Notes: generated by a model from the sequence alone, not told the origin. DNA of 64,000 bases from Alisma plantago-aquatica (GCA_963693085.1 OY856410.1:560903906-560967905), one strand, 5' to 3'; positions 37,225-49,300 are shown, numbered from the stretch's first letter. Program-made: numbers and translations.

Positions 37225-38808
37225 ATGGTGCACACCGCCGGCGCATCTTCTTCACGCACGACACCGATGGAGATCCCAGTGTTCATTCCTCCACCGACTG
37301 CATCCATTCCACGTCCGCAGATTGTCCATCCGTCTGCGGAAGTTAAGAAGGTTTATGAGGAACTGATGAAGCGCAAGATCGAGCCGACCCGTTACGTCGA
37401 GCGCAACATGGTACGTAATCTGGGGTTCGACGCTAATCTCGCCTACGTCTTGAAAGGGAAGGCGAGGCACACGGGCATGAGGCCTGATGAGATGGAGTTC
37501 CATGCCGACAACCAGCCGTTCTTCGGTGAATGGCCGACATACAAGGAGCTAGTCGCCGAGTTCATGGCGTCATTGGACATCTGTGTCGTGCCAAACGACA
37601 TAATCGCCACGGATCGGGAATGGATCAACAGCCGTGTTTCTTTCCGGCTGTACAACATTGACTACACTCTCACCCTCAAGCAGTTCAACTCCATCTATAA
37701 CTGGAATCACAGGCGAGAGCAGTACCGTTGACCACATAACAGGATGGACTATGACACGATCTTCTCCGAGTTAGTAATTGTGCCTCCGGGCAAAGCTGTG
37801 AGCTACCTTAACGCGACAGTGGCGGATTTCGAGCATTCGTTCATGCGGGTTCTTCACCGCATGTTGTGTACTACTCTCTTCACTGTGGTGATCTGTCTCT
37901 TAGCAAATTCCAGGAGACGGACTTGTTTTTTTTGCATAAACTCCTGAAGTGCCAAGAGTGCAACTGGGGAGCATTCTTTCTGCAGCGGGTGTTGGCAGTA
38001 AAGAGGAGTACGCAGAAGGCTCCAATTCACTTTGGAGGGCTCATCACACCACTGGCCTCCTACCTTGGGTTGAATTTCTCTCAGCTGACTCCTCTCTCCA
38101 ATAGGAGCAAAGTGAACCTACAACACCTTCACCGCTCCAACCTCATCCTTCTTCGAGATGGCTTGGCATATGCACACTGTCATGTCAACCAAGCATATCA
38201 AGAATGCTCGCTTCCCTACCCTATTTTCCACATCGAGGGTGCTCAACATTTCCGATGGCCCATCATAGCCATTGCTGACTCCGATGAAGACAGCGGCGAC
38301 GACAACAATAATGACGACGAGGCTGAAGAGGAAGAGGAGGCCTACACTCCTCTTCGTGCATGAGTGGCACCTAGGAAGTGTCCTCGCATGCATCCGGGTG
38401 CATCTTCTTCTTACCAGCCTCCGCCACCACCACCGCCCTCGCAGCAAAGCGAGGATGTCTACTCAATGCAAGGAATGTATGCCATGCTGCAGGATATACA
38501 ACAAACACAGCAGCACCATACAGCAGTGTACGCCGGTATTCATGATACAACAAACCGGCTGCTTGACAACCAGAGGGCTATGTTTGAAAATGAGCATCTC
38601 CTCCTCGACAACCAACAGTAGATTCACGACAGGTTGCATAGGATGGAGATGCAGCAACAACCCTTCTATGATCATTACTGGAGCCAAAACTACTTTGGGG
38701 GGTATCCACAACCTCCACCCATGCTTCAGTATGATCCTAGCTTTCAGGGGCAGTACCCATCCTGGGACCCCACGGCCCCATAGTACCCGCCTTCGCCAGA
38801 AGAGTGAT
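37225..38808 (+). pseudogene. ORF3 of element A (Athila post-pol ORF)
   Basis: Starts MVHTAGASSSRTTPMEIPVF. Residues about 40-165 (EELMKRKIEPTRYVERNMV ... WPTYKELVAEFMASLDI ... VSFRLYNIDYTLTLKQFN) resemble the N-terminal domain of the ORF after pol in Athila elements, often labelled putative plant transposon protein. The frame shifts near 37866. The downstream part has an acidic run (DSDEDSGDDNNNDDEAEEEE), PPPPPPP, a glutamine-rich coil and a Tyr/Pro-rich tail. Stops: TGA 37729, TGA 38361, TAG 38619, TAG 38782. No signal peptide or membrane segment was seen, so an envelope role is not supported. Confidence 0.6.
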
Positions 38809-39488
38809 CGGTACCTCTGTTCCTACCTTTAGGATTGTTTTTGACTATGAGGCCATAGTCGAATTCAAGCTTAGGGGGGTGTTGGAACAACTCTATCCTT
38901 TAGTTTTCTTAATTTTTAGTTTTTATTGTTTTGTTTATTGTCATTTAGTTTTTGCAATCTTAGTTTGTTTGTAGGATCCACACTCTATCTACTGTAATTG
39001 TGGATGTCTTAAGTCTTGTGTCATCTCATTTTCTTGTACATGGGTTAAGGGCAAATTAAACATTTAAGTGTTGACAAGTTTGTGTTGTTCAACCTTGAGC
39101 ACATAAATTAAGAAAATGATTGGTTTTGTCAACTCTAAAATAGAATATCACAACTGTACATTCCTCATGATTCATGAAAAGTGGACGGATTTGGTTGTGT
39201 GAGCCTAAACTGACCAAATGATAATGAGACTCTAATTTGAAGTAAGAGAGAGAAACCTCTTAACTACTACACATGCCAGTAAGGAGGGACACATAATAAT
39301 TTTCAAAGGTTTAGTCAATTAGTCTTGTGATCTTTCCACCTCATAGTTTTTTACAATCCACCATAAGAATTGGAAGTACATTACAACTTTAACCTTTTTG
39401 ATTGCATCTCATGTAGATATGCCTTGCATTGCAAAGTATTCTCACATGTATTGCATGAAAATATAAAAAAGGAGTAGTTATACATGCA
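38809..39488 (+). other. 3' untranslated part of element A, truncated
   Basis: No gene. CTTAGGGGGG at 38870-38879 is the purine-rich motif usual downstream of the last ORF in this group. The expected terminal polypurine tract and 3' LTR are missing. The sequence stops at a junction sharing only a short match (CATTTAG) with the B LTR copy that follows. Confidence 0.7.
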
Positions 39489-41619
39489 CATTTAGTAAAA
39501 CAAATGATCAAAGTCTTTGGTATGATAGTGTCATAAAAAGAATGTTTTTGGACTTTTTGGATCGATAGTTGACCATTAATTAAATTGCATTCAAGATTTA
39601 TACATGCATTTGTAACGTTGTTTAAAGAATTTTTTTGAATGACCAAATGATTGATTTTGAGTCTCAAACTTTGGTATAAGGTATCTGGAGATGATGATGA
39701 ACCTTTGGTAAAAATTTGATGAAGAAATGATGCTCCTAGAGCATGTTATTCAAGTTTTAAGATATCATAATTATGTTATATATTGGGTTTAATAACTTTG
39801 ACTGGATGGGTTACATATTTGTCATGCAGCCCACTACAGTTAGAGGGGTGTGGCTCCAGAATGGATGGAAGATGTGGCTGGATCAAAGCGGTCCAACTAT
39901 GATCTAGTAGGGGATAATTTGTCTCCTACCCCCAATTCTCACAAAGTAATCAACCGCTCAGGCTACTGACCAACTAGCAAAGCTATGCACATCAAAGAAC
40001 GTTCATCACACATTACTGATAGGGCTCAGAGATTCAAAATGTGGGGAGGAGTTGGATGATGCTTTCATAATCCATTATCATGAAGAGGTTTGGGAGATTG
40101 AACCCATTCCTCAAATCCCTTCTCATTTACATATGCATATAATTGAGGAAGAGCTAGGGGTTGGGGAGAGCCAAAGAAAGGGGTTTTCCATCCAAAATCA
40201 CCACATGAATGTGATCAATAAAACTGACCACTCAGTAGGCATCATGTTCTATGGAGTGACCGTGGTGAGATCCTTTGTGGAGCGAAGGTGTGAACCCATA
40301 GAAGGATGATGATGACCTTAAGGATAGGTCTATTTGCATCACAACCGTTTTTGTGGTTTAAAAGGAAGGAATATGGCCTATAGCTTCAACACACCCCTTT
40401 TTGAATTTCCAAGCTCCTTCATTACCCTGTTGGTAGCGAATTCTATAGAGAGACAAGTCGCAGAAGACCCACCATGGTCAGTGAAGATGGTAGATGTTGG
40501 TGATGAAGGCAAAGTTAAAGGTAGATATCGAGGCATACCTACTCAATTTATGAGATATCTATAAGTTCGTTGAGAGTCTTCAATTCTCTGAGTGAGATTG
40601 ATTTGAGCTGAAGTGTCACATGTCCATTTTCCCCCTTTTCTCTTCCTCCTTATGGCGGCGATGGAGAGAACCACCTAGTGGTAGTGGGGCTATCAACTCT
40701 ATCCAAGGAGCTAAGGCGTCGAAGGGCTTCCTAGAGTTCTGATGAAGACGAGGTACCCGTCTTTATTTGTAGAAGTTACTAATAGATCGTGGATCTCCCT
40801 ACTAGGATACTAGGAAATAGTTGGCTAAAAATAGGGGAGCATCATATCGGACTCAGGAGCGTTAAGGGGAGAGGCAGAGCAGGAGACAACAAAGTTAGAG
40901 GCCTAGTCTTAAACCCAACTAAACCAAGTGACCCATGAAGAAACAACCAGTTCACTCTTAACCACACCAGTCCAATGGGAGTTTAGGAGAGGTGGACCAG
41001 CTAGTGTGGGCCAATCCAGGGGTGCCACCTTAGGCAATGGTCCTCACCTCATTAGGTAAATCAACTTTAAATCCCAAAAATACCACTATTCTTAGAAAAT
41101 AGTTTATAAACAGCTTCCTTGGCCTATAAATCCCCTAATAATACCCATGAATAAAAAAATACCCTCTTTCATATAAGACTCTTTGGTCAGACTATTTATA
41201 ATTATTTATAGATGATTTCATGTTATGATGACAATGCTCCTTTTTAGGGTTCATTAATTGAAATAAATAGTATCAATATGATATAAAATCTCAAAAAAAA
41301 TTGGTTTAACCGTAATGATGATTGAAATACATTTTTGGACTTTGATATGAATAATTTTCTCCAATAGAGGTCTTTCCCATTAATAAGAAATTCGATGCTT
41401 TTAAACTCATTTAATTCTATAAAATAGACCAATCATTAAAAAATTATGAAACTTGAACTATAGCTTGCTTCTAACCTCCCGATCTATAGAAAAATATCAA
41501 AGACTGTTTAGGTCAATTTGAACCTAGGTTTGGCCTAAACCCAAATATGGACCTAAATACCATTATTAATGGTGAACTTTGTAATAATGATGGTTAATTA
41601 TTTTTTATCAGGTGATGAC
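39489..41619 (+). repeat. Second copy of element A's left flank (B LTR segment)
   Basis: Near-identical to 26856-28988, with only scattered substitutions. It is much closer to that copy than to LTR 1 at 21754-23842. It ends in ATGAC (41615-41619), the unmutated target duplication of element A. Short ORFs here are copies of those in 26856-28988 and are not thought to be genes. Confidence 0.9.
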
Positions 41620-43145
41620 TGATGCGATGATTTTGAGTCACATTTATAGACTTGTTTATTTGTGTTTTTATGCATTTATTAGTCAATTCGGTGGTTAATA
41701 TTGCATAATTCATCTATTTTGGTCTATGATCATTTTCTATGTCAAATCTCCCTTATTTCAGTATGTTGAGTATAAATTATTATAAGAATATGTTTTGTTT
41801 CGGCTTATGTGGTTTTGTGTTGTAATTTCAGGAAAAACAAGTATCTGCTGCTGTCGATACCATCGACAGTGGTCGATACCATTGACACGACCACAGGTTG
41901 CCAGCCACAAGGAGTATTGTAGAGTCGATACTATCGGCACAGGAGAGTCGATGGTATCGAGATACCATCAGGTTGCTGGCGAGAAGACAGTCGAAACTAT
42001 CGACCTTAAAGTCGATACTATCGACACGAGGAGCTTCAGCGACGGAAAAAGATAAAAGCGACGCCTAAGAGAGTCGATACCATCGACCCTCATCGATGGT
42101 ATCGAGTTAGCATTAGTCGCGACAAAGAAAAGAAAAGGAGACCAGCCGATACAGTGCAGGGTTGATAGTATCGACCCACGTCGATAGTATCGACACCGTC
42201 AGATACAAGTTTGTTTCAGATCGATCCAAATCCGATGACTGTGATATTTTGGCGACCGAACTCGGTGATTATACCTAATGATGGCGGCCAAGAGCAATCT
42301 ATCACCTCATTAGCCACTACACACGTCCCGAGAAGGTGTGGAGAGAAGAACAGAGCCCAGAAGCACACCCCAACCATTCCGGATGCCGAAGAAGATGTTT
42401 TCCACCACCGAAAGGCAGGAGAATGCATATTCTACGCCAAGGAGCGCTTGGATCTTCTCCGTTCAGGGGTTTCACCACTCAATCACGTTTTTCTCCATGT
42501 TTCCCTTTTTCTCTACCACATTTTTCTCTGAGATGAACATGCAGGGCTAATCCCCTTTGTCTTTAGGACCGAGAGTAGCCCAGGAAATCATTGTATGACA
42601 ATTTTATCATAGTAATTCATCATTTATCTCTTAAATCCGTGGTATAATTTCATTTTCTCAATTATATTGTTATGCTTGATCACCATAATAATAATCTAAT
42701 GCCCTTAATTACTTTGAAAGAAGAATTAATGGTTGAAAAGAGACAAAATTTACATTAATTATCAAATCCCTTGAATAAGGTGGTGTAAGGTTAATGGTGG
42801 ATACTGAGAGATCGACTCTAATGCACTTAGTTTAGGGTATAGGTTGCTACGACGGTGGAACCGACCTAGACATAGGTAGTGAATTGTACCACGACAGTGG
42901 GCAATTCTGATATCAGGACACTACTCGGATAGAGAGATAAATCTGAGTGACTAAATAGAAATTCACACAATGAAAACCTACGGTGAAACCGCAATCCTAA
43001 AGATTCCCACTTGAATTGATTAAACTAAACATTTAATCGATTGCTTTGTTTTGTTTTATTTTATTTTCTTTTAAGTTTAAAACAACCTCCAACTTTTTAA
43101 CCGGTCTAGCTGATTGCGAGTAGTTAGTAGTAGTCTCCGATAATT

Positions 43146-46100
43146 TTTTTTTTAAGGTTAAGTCAGGAGGTCGTCTATTCATCTCACCCTCCTCGTGTGA
43201 GCATATAAAAGATTCAAATACAGCTCCTGCTTATAAAATGCAGGTCGAACCCCCACTTGACCTTCCCACATCACAAAAACCACAGCAAAAAACCCTGATC
43301 ATACAAGACGACCACAAGACAGACTCAAAACAACAACCCAACCAAGGCATTAAGGATGCTTAATCTTCAAAACCACGTAAGGTGTGTGGTTTCTCTCAAG
43401 AAAAGCCATACCTCGAACTCTAGCCGGAAATCTGCTAGGATCAGAAATCACGATCAAATCCTGACTGAGGACACCCCATTTACCAATCTCTCTGGGAATG
43501 GAATTGATGGCCCTGTGAACAAGAGATCCTACAATACCTTCATCTTCCATGTAGCTCTTTAACTCCCTGACGATACGAGATATCCTCCGAGGAATACAAG
43601 TAGTGCCCCATAACATGTGATATGTATTCTCATCATCTAACTCCACCACAGCAATCCGCAAGGATTGATTCTCTGCCAACTTCAACCCTACTGCACAAGC
43701 TTGAAGGGACGCAGAAAGATGATCATTTGCAGTTAACCATGCTCTAGCAATCTGACAAATAGCAGCCCGGTGATTCCTGATGATACTAGCCATCCACCAC
43801 CTGTTATGACCATAAGAATCTTTGCTTCTACCAATCGTGACGTTCATCTTCAAAGAATTAAGGTCGGGGGTCGTCCATCTCATAAGGTGAACTTCTCTAA
43901 GAGCATAGTTAGGGTCATCAATGTCGTAATGATTAAGGCGCCTATGATCCTCCGGCTGAGCAAGGACGCGGAACCACCTATTTTTCAACATAGAGTTGAG
44001 CTGTGCGATCATGCAGTTCATATCACGGGCAATAGGGGTCTTACAGCTGTCATATCTGGCACGACATCTCCATCTCCAGATATAGAAAGGAGTAAGCATA
44101 GCAAGGCAAGCTGCAATCCACTCCATAACAATGGACGATCTCCCCCGCGAACAGAGAGACAACAACTCGGTTGTGTCATGTGGTCGGGCTCTAGCAGTAA
44201 GAAGAGAGAACTTGTTCCAGAAAGTAACAACAAGGTTTCCATGAAAGAAAAGGTGATCCATATCTTCAGTATTGGGTTCATCGCAGCATTCGCATCTAGA
44301 AGACATAGCAATATGGCACCTAATAATGTTGTCATCGGTTGGAAGAGCTCTATGGAAGAGCTTCCAAATGAGCGTGCAGGCCTTGGGCGCGTCAATGTAC
44401 CAAAGCTTCTGAGCGGCGGAAGGAGCATCACTGTGATCCATAGTCCAAATCTTCTTCACAGATTTAATAGAAAACTGACCCGTCACCTCCGGACACCAAA
44501 CAAGCATATCATCATCTTCATTTATCTGCTGGTCTGCCTTCTTGATCAGATTAATTCCGTCCTCATCGAGAAGCTGCCTCAAGGATATCCAGTCCCATCC
44601 TTCGTTATGGATCCAGAAGTCACAAACGAGGAAATGATGGTTACGATCACTGGTATGCAAGGCATGATCAAAGAGTCTCTCATCACACCATAAGGAATCC
44701 CAGAAAGGGATATGTCCCTTCCCAACTCACCATCTGCAGTAAGGAAGAATCATAGGGAACAGATTCCAAATATGTTTCCAGTAAACAGAAGCAGAAATAT
44801 TGTATCTAACATTGTGCGGATATAACTCAGATCTACTGTGCGCCCTGCTCGCATATTTCTCTCTACAGAATCTTGCCCAAATTGTGTCCTTTGCTAAAAT
44901 CTCCCAGCATGCTTTAGCCATGAAAGCTTTATCAACAATTCTCGTATTATGAAGGCCCAAACCACCATACTCCACAGGCTTAGCAACCTTGTTCCAGCCG
45001 ATCCACGCCTTACGATGGTGATTTTCTCTATTTGCCCAGAGAAACCGAGCAAGGATAGCGTCAATACGATCAGAAACTCCACAAGGGATACCAATGGCAG
45101 CAGCAGTATGGACAGTCGTCGACGAGAGGACATGAGCAATGAGCAACCTCCGACCAACAAAGGAGAGGAGCCTCGACTTCCAGGATGCCATCTTCTGTTT
45201 AATCTTCTGAAACAGACCCTCAAAGTCATTAAGAGCATATCTACCCATTCTGATGTTAACTCCCAGATAAAGAAACGAATCCGCAGTAGTGTCTATCTCA
45301 AGAGTGTGCACAAGGTTGGAGATGATCACATCACTCTTGCTGCCCACCGTGCATATGGACTTTGCACGATTGATCTTCTATGCGGTTGCTGCTTCATAAG
45401 CCTTCATAATCTGTTGTACACGTTGCAAAGTGTCAGGATGAGCATTAAGGAACATCACCACATCATCCGCATAAAGAAGGAAGAGAGGTGCAGAGCCGTT
45501 GCCGCGAGTGCGGAAACTGTCCAACTTGTGAACATGGTCAATGTGATGGATGTATCTACTAAGAAGCTCTTCATAGATGATAAACAGAAAGGGGGAGATC
45601 GAATTCCCTTGTTTGAGGCCCCTGAGCATGGGAAAGAATCCGTCATACTCACCCCAGATGGAGACCGTAGCCCACGCATTCAAGAAGAAGCTAAGGCAAA
45701 GCATGCAGAAATCATCCGAGAACCCAAATCTCATCATGATCTTCTTGAGGATAGGCCATTCAACCCTGTCAAAAGCCTTCGACATATCTAGCTTGATCAT
45801 CACGTTTGGCTGCTCTCCGCCCTTGTGAATATCATGCATTAACTCTTTGGTCATCCTGATGTGGTGAGTGATCTCCCTGCCATGAATGAAAGCCGCCTGC
45901 TCCTCAGAAATAATGGAAGGCATCAACTGGGCCATTCTGTTACTAATGACTCTAGCAAGAATTCTCAAGGAAACGTTTTCAATGGATATAGGATGGAAGT
46001 CTTTCTCAATCTTTTTAGGATTCTCGACCTTCAGAACAAGAAGGATTCTGCAGCTAAAGAGACTCCGGTGACAGACAAGGCCTTTAAAGAACATCTCAGT

Positions 46101-46846
46101 CATCTTCATGAAGTCTTTCTTAATGGTATCCCACATAGCAATATAGAAGGGAACAGTGAAACCATCAGGTCCTGGGGCAGTGTGCGTATCCATCTGCGAT
46201 AGAGCAAAACGGACCTCATCCTCCATAGGAAAAGCGGTGAGGGAGCTGTTATCATCCATAGAAATCATCTCAGGAATAGTCTGCAACATCTCATGAAGGG
46301 CATCTTCATCGTACGTGGAACAATCTTTATAGAAATCACTGTAGTGCTCAGCTGCGAGCTTTGCGATCTCACGAGGGTCATCCAAAATCGAACCGTCATC
46401 CAGCAGCAAGCTGCGAACACTGTTATGCTTCCTCTTAGCCTTGACGATTGCATGATAGAATCTAGTGTTCCTTTCACCTTCATTGAGCCAGCTAATACAA
46501 GATTTCTCTTTCCAGATGCATTCTTCGGTATCCAGGACCTCCTGAAGCTCATATTCCGCTTTTCTGAGATTTGTTTCATTTTCTAACGAAGGATTGTCAT
46601 CATAAGCAATCTGGGTAGTGTGAACAATATCTTCCAGATCTTTTTTCCTCTGCTCAATATCACCAAAAGTCTGCTTATTCCACGTCTTAAGGGCTTCTCT
46701 GACCATCTTGAGCTTGAAGTAGAAAGACTCGGACGGGTTCCCCCACGAAACCAAATCCCAAGTCTCATTGATAAGGTTACGACAGCTCTCATGGCTTAAC
46801 CACATCTGCATAAAAGAAAAAGTTCTTCGGCCTCTGAAGTTTCTCA
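43146..46846 (-). mobile_element. 5'-truncated LINE (L1-like)
   Basis: Bounded by a 15-bp duplication TAGTCTCCGATAATT (43131-43145 and 46847-46861), with the poly-A tail seen as a T-run at 43144-43153. Both fit target-primed reverse transcription on the minus strand. About 3.7 kb remains. ORF1 and the endonuclease are missing; the element begins just after the endonuclease domain. The empty site is intact at 30501-30515. Confidence 0.95.
43350..46846 (-). pseudogene. LINE ORF2: reverse transcriptase, zinc knuckle, RNase H-like domain
   Basis: One frame throughout with two stops. From the right: FSFMQMWLSHESC (post-endonuclease), GPDGFTVPFY, LDMSKAFDRVEW (catalytic D), GLKQGNSISPFLF, LLYADDVVMF (catalytic DD), stop TAG near 45378 (AATA-stop-KI), then FLYLGVNI, FVGRRLLIAHVLSS, stop TGA near 44727 (usual WRxG), then the zf-RVT region (LIWKLFHRALPTDDNI...CECC). 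The C-terminal RNase H-like domain (LKMNVTIGRSKD ... GHNRWWMASIIRNH) lacks the expected acidic residues: V-T for V-D at strand 1, Q in SLQACAVGL. The 3' UTR is 43154-43349. Confidence 0.9.
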
Positions 46847-46957
46847 TAGTCTCCGATAATTCACGTGTCTCTGAGTTCGACTCGGGCCTCACAAAGTCCT
46901 ATATTACATTGACGCGTACACTTGCATTTCTACGCACGTAAAAAGCGTGTCAATGAC

Positions 46958-47099
46958 CATAGATGGTAGATGCTCAGGGATAACTTAGGTTCTCTACACT
47001 CAGGTACATGGGTTTATTTAATTATATGACAATGGTTTTCTTGGTTGAATCATGATATGTATGTACGCTCTTTTATTTGAAAATATTGGATATAGTATT
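46958..47099 (+). repeat. LTR 2 of element B, continuation after element A
   Basis: CATAGATGGTAGATGCTCAG onward aligns with 23843-23985 of LTR 1. It stops at TAGTATT, where element C begins. The last 0.7 kb of this LTR is not in the window. Confidence 0.75.
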
Positions 47100-49300
47100 T
47101 GTAATATACTAGAACTCGAACCCTACCTAGAACTTTGTCCTTTTGGACTTAGCCAAACAAGGTTGAGGTTATACCTAAAAGATGTTTAGTATAACTCTAA
47201 TGAGTTAATGCATGCATAAATTACCCTAATGTAACCTAATGTTCTAACATTAGTCTTAAATCAATAATGGACACATAAAATATGTCACATGAGATAATAA
47301 TGAATTATATAAAATTTTGTGCAAATAATCACACATAATTCTTTTGGTGATAATATTAAGCTATGGAATATAAATGGATGGGCAATTATGATAATAGAGA
47401 AATAATATGATAACCTAAGTAATAATGTGATATTAATAGACACAAATATTAATTCTATCATATCCCATTAAAGGAAACCAAAAGTGAACGAAGTTAAAAA
47501 TTGTGTTCATTGGGTCCCAATTGCATTGGGAGTCAAGTTTCACATTATTCACGTAATATAGTCAATTTAATATATTTTAGACGGATAAGATATGTGATTT
47601 CCCCAAAATATCAAATAAAATATTAGATGACTCTAAATGAGGAAAAAAATCTTGGATTCATAATCTACATAATAAATATAGCATTTGAGTGAATTTTCAT
47701 CCAGTTTGGAAGATGTTTGGTTAAAAGATCAAATCAAGAGAGAGAAAGTGTGTAGAACCTTCAAAATATTAAATAAATGTAAAAACCTCTCCAACATGTA
47801 AAATTAATGACAAATTCATATCCATGACACTTAATGTGACTTGTGGGTGATGTTTCATCAAATTTGGAGAATCTTATAACCATTAATTTGGGAGAAAAGA
47901 GAAAATAAGTTTTGAATTATTTAACACATTAAAAGTTCCCAAAAGACAAAAATAATTACATATTCTCACTCCTCGTGTCAATAATAGTCCAGGTGTCTAA
48001 TTTAAATTAATTTGAGATTTGTTTGCAAACTCTGTGGAGGAGAGAGAAAAGAAAATATACCATCACTTTAATTGAATTTCGATTGGGATAAGGTTTTGCT
48101 ATTTATATGTCACACTTTAATATTTGAGATTTCCCAAAGTTAGACTAAGCATCCAGGACACACAATGATGCACCCCATTGTGACCATTAGATCAAAATCT
48201 AACAGTAGTAGCGTCATCTTCTACCTCTTGACAAAAATAGTAAAATAGATGGATTCTTCAAATCGGGATATCTTGCTCAATTCTTAATGATTTTCAATGA
48301 TTGTTTCGCCTACTTCTCATCGAAATATGCATCTTTCATGTGGGACAAGTCTCCCCACTTGCAAATAGTTTCTTGTCGCATATTTGCAATTTTCTCAATT
48401 CATGTGGGCCAAGTCTCCCCACTTCTATACCACAGAGACCATTTTCTCGAGCCTATATATATAGGAGCCATCCAGGGGGATTGCCTCACCCCTAAAGAAT
48501 TATTTTCTAGTGCCAATTGTTCATCACTTTGCTATTTGTCATTGAGTTTGAGAACTCATCTAACCTTGCAGTGCCTTTCCATGGCCATCGAGAACACTGA
48601 CACCTCAATTGAGGCATTGTGTTAGTTCGATTGTCCCTCTTCTTTCTTTTCTTGCTGCAATTTCCTCTAGTTATTGAGTATCACAAATTTTCCTAATCTT
48701 TTGCCTGCTTACTTGAGCTACTTTGAGCATCCAGGGAGGTTATTTGAGAGGGGAAGAAACCTCATTGTGGTTTCCCTCTTCTGCCCATCTGTTATTTCCC
48801 TTCTCTTGCTTTTTTTGCGCGGGGTTACTTACGTCTTTTCGTGATGTTTTGCTTTGCCTTGATGCGAGTCAATGATGACCTTGACCATGTGAATTAGCAG
48901 TCCCTGACTAGGCCAGGTCACATGGAGGGTCCCCCTCTCTCCCACTAGGATTTGATGACGTGGATTTTTGTGATTGGTTTGTTTTACAAAAATAAAATCT
49001 TTTGAATAGTATGTCCAAAAATTAAATAAAAATATGATTTAGAATCAAAAAAATATATTCTTTCTAATAGAAATAGTTTCAAAGCCTAATTTCCATGTTT
49101 TTTATGATGGATTTTTAAGGATCTAATTAATATAAAAGCCCTAAAATTGGTAACTAATTCATATGAACACCAAATTTAGTAAATAAGTATGTTTTCTGAA
49201 TCAGAAAAACCAAACAAGTCAGTTGATTTAGGTTTGGAGTCCAAAATTTGATGTTTTGTAGAAAGGTCTAGAATTAGGGTTTCATTACATATATATAAAT
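47100..49300 (+). repeat. 5' LTR of element C (right limit uncertain)
   Basis: 47100-47737 is directly repeated in the 3' LTR pieces. Beyond that the end is inferred, since no primer site was recognised. It holds uninterrupted targets for the two insertions in the sister LTR: GATGTTTAG (47181-47189) and AATAT (47352-47356). Parts (47690-47900) match the minus-strand LTR at 1-3316. Confidence 0.6.
48454..48463 (+). promoter_or_regulatory. TATA box of element C 5' LTR
   Basis: TATATATATA in GAGCCTATATATATAGGAGCC. Upstream, the phrase GTGGG(A/C)CAAGTCTCCCCAC occurs twice (about 48340 and 48403). Confidence 0.6.

Larger units (their letters stand above)
28989..39488 (+). mobile_element. Element A: Athila-like Ty3 retrotransposon, 3' LTR missing
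   Basis: Order: 5' LTR, tRNA-Asp primer site, gag, protease, RT, RNase H, integrase, spacer array, ORF3, 3' untranslated part. The integrase has no chromodomain, and a third ORF follows pol, both as in the Athila/Tat lineage. The element stops at 39488 and runs directly into a second copy of its own left flank, without its 3' LTR. Left target duplication is ATGAT (28984-28988); the solo copy keeps ATGAC on both sides. Confidence 0.9.
41620..46952 (+). mobile_element. Solo LTR of element A, interrupted by a LINE
   Basis: LTR pieces 41620-43145 and 46862-46952 together equal the 5' LTR at 28989-30606. They are flanked by a perfect ATGAC duplication (41615-41619 and 46953-46957), the signature of a solo LTR left by LTR-LTR recombination. 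It keeps the inverted-motif array (about 41855-42195). Confidence 0.9.

Noticed and set aside
37225..38808. Calling ORF3 a retroviral envelope gene
   Set aside because: No signal peptide, cleavage site or transmembrane segment is visible. It has an acidic, proline-rich and glutamine-rich tail instead.
27233..40564. Short ORFs in the B LTR copies (27233-27932 and 40052-40564)
   Set aside because: The two sets are near-identical because the segment is a recent duplication. The older copy at about 22128-22790 is full of stops, and no domain was recognised.
43770..44693. A 307-codon plus-strand ORF at 43770-44693 and others at 44949-45791
   Set aside because: They are antisense shadows of LINE ORF2, whose minus-strand frame contains the recognisable RT and zinc-knuckle motifs.
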